From contig JAUXDP010000031.1 of the NCBI GenBank assembly GCA_030618325.1, positions 1 through 16,857 on the forward strand: a DNA stretch of 16,857 nucleotides, in the 5' to 3' direction. Positions 14,634 to 16,857 of this stretch are shown in pieces. The notes under the pieces were generated by a model. That model worked only from the letters and a program-made list of their open reading frames with translations, was not told the origin of the DNA and did not search any database. The stretch comes from Methylococcaceae bacterium. GTDB taxonomy: Bacteria > Pseudomonadota > Gammaproteobacteria > Methylococcales > Methylomonadaceae. The translations under genes and the position numbers were made by a program. Position 1 is the stretch's first letter, and every line of letters starts with the position of its first letter.

Positions 14634-15707
14634 ATGCAAATAAAATTTACGGGAAAAGGTTTGGCTCTCAAGATTTACATATTAATGTCCGTATTTTGTT
14701 TGATAAGTATTGTTTCATCCTGCATGGAAGTGGAGGAAATATTATTCGAGGACAAAAATAGAAAACCGATCCAGCTTATATTGGATTCAGATACCAATAA
14801 TGAGTTAGATGACCAGCATGCGATCGCTTATCTCTTGTCTAATGACAAGTATTTTAATTTGAAAGGAATTACGGTAAATAAAACTTCTTTTGGCGGGAGC
14901 ATAGAAGATCAGGCGGTTGAGGCTGAAAGGGTGCTCTTGCTTTGTGCTAGGCAAGATATTGCTGTTTTTAAAGGAGCAGCCGGTAATTATCAGCAAATTA
15001 AGGAGCAAATAACTACTCCTGAATTCGATGGTTCGGAAGCAGTCGACTTCATTATTGAATCAGCAAAATCTAGCGAGCAAGAAAAACTGGTTATCCTGGC
15101 AGTTGGTAAATTAACGAATGTTGCTTTAGCGTTACTCAAGGAACCTTCCATTGCAGCCAATCTTCGCATAGTTTGGCTAGGTTCTCATTATCCTGATTCC
15201 AGGGAATATAACCTTATTAATGATGCTTTAGCTGTTGCAGCGGTTTTGCGATCAAATGTTGAATTTGAGCTGATGACGGTTAGAGAAGGGAAGTCCTCTG
15301 GAACAGCAAATGTGCTTGTTTATACCGAAGAAATTAAAAATAAAATACAGGGGAACGGCCCGCAAATTGTAAATCCTATTGCTGGTAGAAATGGTAAGTT
15401 ATTCTCAAATTTTGGCGATTATTCGGTCAGTCTATTCGATCTTTTTCCCGGAGCAGGCTCGCCTCAAGGCCGATCTTTTTTTGATGTTGCTGCAGTAGCT
15501 ATTTTAAAGAAACCTTATTGGGCTGAAAAAGTTGAAATTCCTGCACCCAGTCTTTCTGAGGATGGTAAATGGACTGAGCAGCCGGACAATCCAAGGAAAA
15601 TTGTATTTTGGGAAAATTTTGAAAAAAATAAGATTATGCAAGATTTCTACAGAAGCATGGATGAATTTTCTTTGCAGAAAACAGGAGCAAGCGATAGCAG
15701 ATCATAA
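14634..15707 (+). CDS. nucleoside-hydrolase-like lipoprotein
   Basis: This is a 357-residue protein. Residues 9-29 are hydrophobic and end in the lipobox VSSC, so C30 is probably lipidated; Met at +2 favours the outer membrane. The mature part fits the inosine/uridine nucleoside hydrolase fold. It has the Ca2+-binding segment DSDTNNELDD (51-60) followed by QHAIAYLL, then AVGKLTNVALAL (156-167) and EYNLINDALAVAA (191-203). The C-terminal Asp284 (FFDVAAVAIL) sits where classical enzymes have His-Asp, so the catalytic His is replaced by Phe. Expected chemistry is hydrolysis of an N-glycosidic bond in nucleosides outside the cytoplasm, with substrate unknown. It starts on the base after the tusC stop, so translation may be coupled, though a functional link with tRNA thiolation is unclear. 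Confidence 0.82.
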   Translation: MQIKFTGKGLALKIYILMSVFCLISIVSSCMEVEEILFEDKNRKPIQLILDSDTNNELDDQHAIAYLLSNDKYFNLKGITVNKTSFGGSIEDQAVEAERVLLLCARQDIAVFKGAAGNYQQIKEQITTPEFDGSEAVDFIIESAKSSEQEKLVILAVGKLTNVALALLKEPSIAANLRIVWLGSHYPDSREYNLINDALAVAAVLRSNVEFELMTVREGKSSGTANVLVYTEEIKNKIQGNGPQIVNPIAGRNGKLFSNFGDYSVSLFDLFPGAGSPQGRSFFDVAAVAILKKPYWAEKVEIPAPSLSEDGKWTEQPDNPRKIVFWENFEKNKIMQDFYRSMDEFSLQKTGASDSRS

Positions 15708-15715
15708 ATGAATAT

Positions 15716-15744
15716 TTGACCAAAGAGCCCCTAAGTGCTAATTT
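15716..15744 (+). promoter_or_regulatory. candidate hrcA promoter
   Basis: TTGACC (15716-15721, five of six to TTGACA) is followed after 17 bases by TAATTT (15739-15744), a weak -10. It lies just upstream of the CIRCE operator, where HrcA would block transcription. The weak -10 overlaps the extra CIRCE half-site. I see no good heat-shock sigma-32 promoter. Confidence 0.4.
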
Positions 15745-15753
15745 TTACAGTAA

Positions 15754-15780
15754 TTAGCACTCTGACTAATGAAGTGCTAA
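15754..15780 (+). promoter_or_regulatory. CIRCE operator (HrcA binding site)
   Basis: TTAGCACTC, nine bases, then AAGTGCTAA. This is the CIRCE consensus (TTAGCACTC-N9-GAGTGCTAA) with one mismatch in the right arm. It lies 20 bases before the hrcA start, so HrcA represses its own operon and is released by heat stress, depending on GroE. An extra AAGTGCTAA half-site lies upstream at 15733-15741. Confidence 0.95.
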
Positions 15781-15799
15781 AAAATCAGTAGGGGTAATT

Positions 15800-16855
15800 G
15801 TGGCAAATAAACCAAAACTAAATGACCGTTCATTACAATTATTAAAAACACTGGTTGAGCGTTACATCAGTGATGGTCAACCCGTGGGCTCACGTTCGCT
15901 AGCTAAAAATTCCCAGTTGCAACTCAGTCCAGCCACGATTCGTAATGTCATGGCAGACCTTGAAGAACTGGGCTTAGTGCATTCACCCCATACTTCTGCA
16001 GGACGAGTTCCTACCGCGAGTGGCTATCGAATGTTTGTTGATTCGCTGTTGACTGTAAAACCCCTCGATATTCAGGAAATCAACCTCTTGCAGCATGGTT
16101 TGGAAGAGCCGGAAGATGAAGGTAAAGTGCTGGGCGTTGCTTCCCGGTTGCTCTCTGATGTTACTCAAATGGCTGGGGTAGTCACGTTACCCAGGCGGGA
16201 GCTGGTTTCATTGCGACATATTGAATTTTTGCCCTTATCTAATACTCGTGTGCTGGCTATTTTTGTCACCAACGAGCAGGAAGTTCATAATAAAATTATT
16301 CACACTTCCAAACAATTTAGTGCGGCAGAATTACAGCAGGCTGCCAACTATCTCAATTCTATCTATTCCGGGAAGAGCTTAACAGCAGTGCGCCAAGCGA
16401 TAGTCAAGGAAATGCAGGTAGCTCAAAAACGGATGAATCAGGCTATGCTGGATGCAGTTAATATGGCACACCAGACATTTGACAGCGATCAGGAAAAAGA
16501 GGATTTTGTGCTTTCTGGTGAAACCAATTTAATGGATTTTAGCGAGCTGGCAGATATGGCCTGTTTACGCCAGTTGTTTGATGCCTTTAGCCAAAAACGC
16601 AGTATTATTCATTTGCTGGACAAGTGCCTTGAAGCCGATGGGGTGCAAATTTTTATTGGTGAAGAGTCTGGCTATGATGTATTCGGTCAATGTAGTCTGG
16701 TCACATCAACTTATTCAGTCGATAATGAAATAGTCGGGGTGTTAGGCGTGATTGGCCCAACTCGCATGGCGTATGAAAAAATTATTCCCTATGTTGATGT
16801 AACAGCAAAATTATTAGGAGCGGCCTTGAATTCTAATCCTTCATCCCCATCTTAA
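15800..16855 (+). CDS. hrcA: heat-inducible transcription repressor HrcA
   Basis: This 351-residue repressor starts at GTG, with an AGGGG ribosome site just before it. The N-terminal winged helix (about 6-80) contains the family hallmarks RYISDGQPVGSRSLA, LSPATIRNVMADLEELGL and HTSAGRVPTASGYR. The rest is the GAF-like dimerisation and inserted domain (about 100-345), with typical IGEESG and GVLGVIGPTRMAYEKIIPYV near the C-terminus. It binds CIRCE upstream of groESL and of its own operon and needs GroEL to stay active. The length is normal and complete; the stop lies 2 bases before the window end. grpE or dnaK would be expected next but is outside the window. Confidence 0.97.
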   Translation: MANKPKLNDRSLQLLKTLVERYISDGQPVGSRSLAKNSQLQLSPATIRNVMADLEELGLVHSPHTSAGRVPTASGYRMFVDSLLTVKPLDIQEINLLQHGLEEPEDEGKVLGVASRLLSDVTQMAGVVTLPRRELVSLRHIEFLPLSNTRVLAIFVTNEQEVHNKIIHTSKQFSAAELQQAANYLNSIYSGKSLTAVRQAIVKEMQVAQKRMNQAMLDAVNMAHQTFDSDQEKEDFVLSGETNLMDFSELADMACLRQLFDAFSQKRSIIHLLDKCLEADGVQIFIGEESGYDVFGQCSLVTSTYSVDNEIVGVLGVIGPTRMAYEKIIPYVDVTAKLLGAALNSNPSSPS

Positions 16856-16857
16856 AA

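Noticed and set aside
1..16857. CRISPR arrays, tRNA or rRNA genes, transposases, phage genes
   Set aside because: No regularly spaced direct repeats, cloverleaf sequences, rRNA blocks or mobile-element proteins were seen on either strand.

Overview
The window looks like chromosome of a gammaproteobacterium with moderate to low GC. Supporting evidence is a BepA-type periplasmic protease next to tusD-tusC, an E. coli-length FadE, and a CIRCE-controlled hrcA. I cannot fix the genus. Intergenic CCACAGAG-type inverted repeats would fit several methane- or sulfur-oxidising lineages, but that is only a hint. No rRNA, tRNA, CRISPR array, transposase or phage gene is visible.

Layout. (1) 1-1848, all minus strand: a DUF937-like protein cut by the left edge, a small exported six-cysteine protein with an internal duplication, and an exported pentapeptide-repeat protein. 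(2) 1849-2021: a gap with a CCACAGAG-type inverted repeat. (3) 2022-10287, minus strand: a tightly packed four-gene lipid operon. In transcription order it holds a 782-residue acyltransferase/alpha-beta hydrolase fusion, thiolase FadA, a FadN-type hydroxyacyl-CoA dehydrogenase/enoyl-CoA hydratase, and acyl-CoA dehydrogenase FadE. The gaps are 20 bp, an ATGA overlap and 15 bp. Together the last three cover the whole beta-oxidation spiral from acyl-CoA. No acyl-CoA ligase is present, so the fusion protein may supply or recycle acyl groups.

(4) 10288-12320: a gene-poor, more AT-rich stretch. It holds a small basic protein with a histone H1-like Lys/Ala/Pro tract and a Cys/His cluster, a 162-bp inverted-repeat element resembling a MITE, and a small acyl-carrier-like protein with Gly where the phosphopantetheine serine should be. 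It also holds a possible minus-strand structured RNA ending at a strong intrinsic terminator.

(5) 12321-16855: conserved housekeeping genes. bepA on the minus strand diverges from tusD-tusC on the plus strand. A lipoprotein nucleoside-hydrolase-like gene starts on the base after the tusC stop, where tusB usually lies. Then hrcA follows, preceded by a CIRCE operator with an extra half-site; grpE/dnaK would be expected beyond the right edge.

The most interesting items are the acyltransferase-hydrolase fusion heading the fad operon, the Ser-less ACP-like protein beside the palindromic element, the putative small RNA, and the tus operon without tusB.
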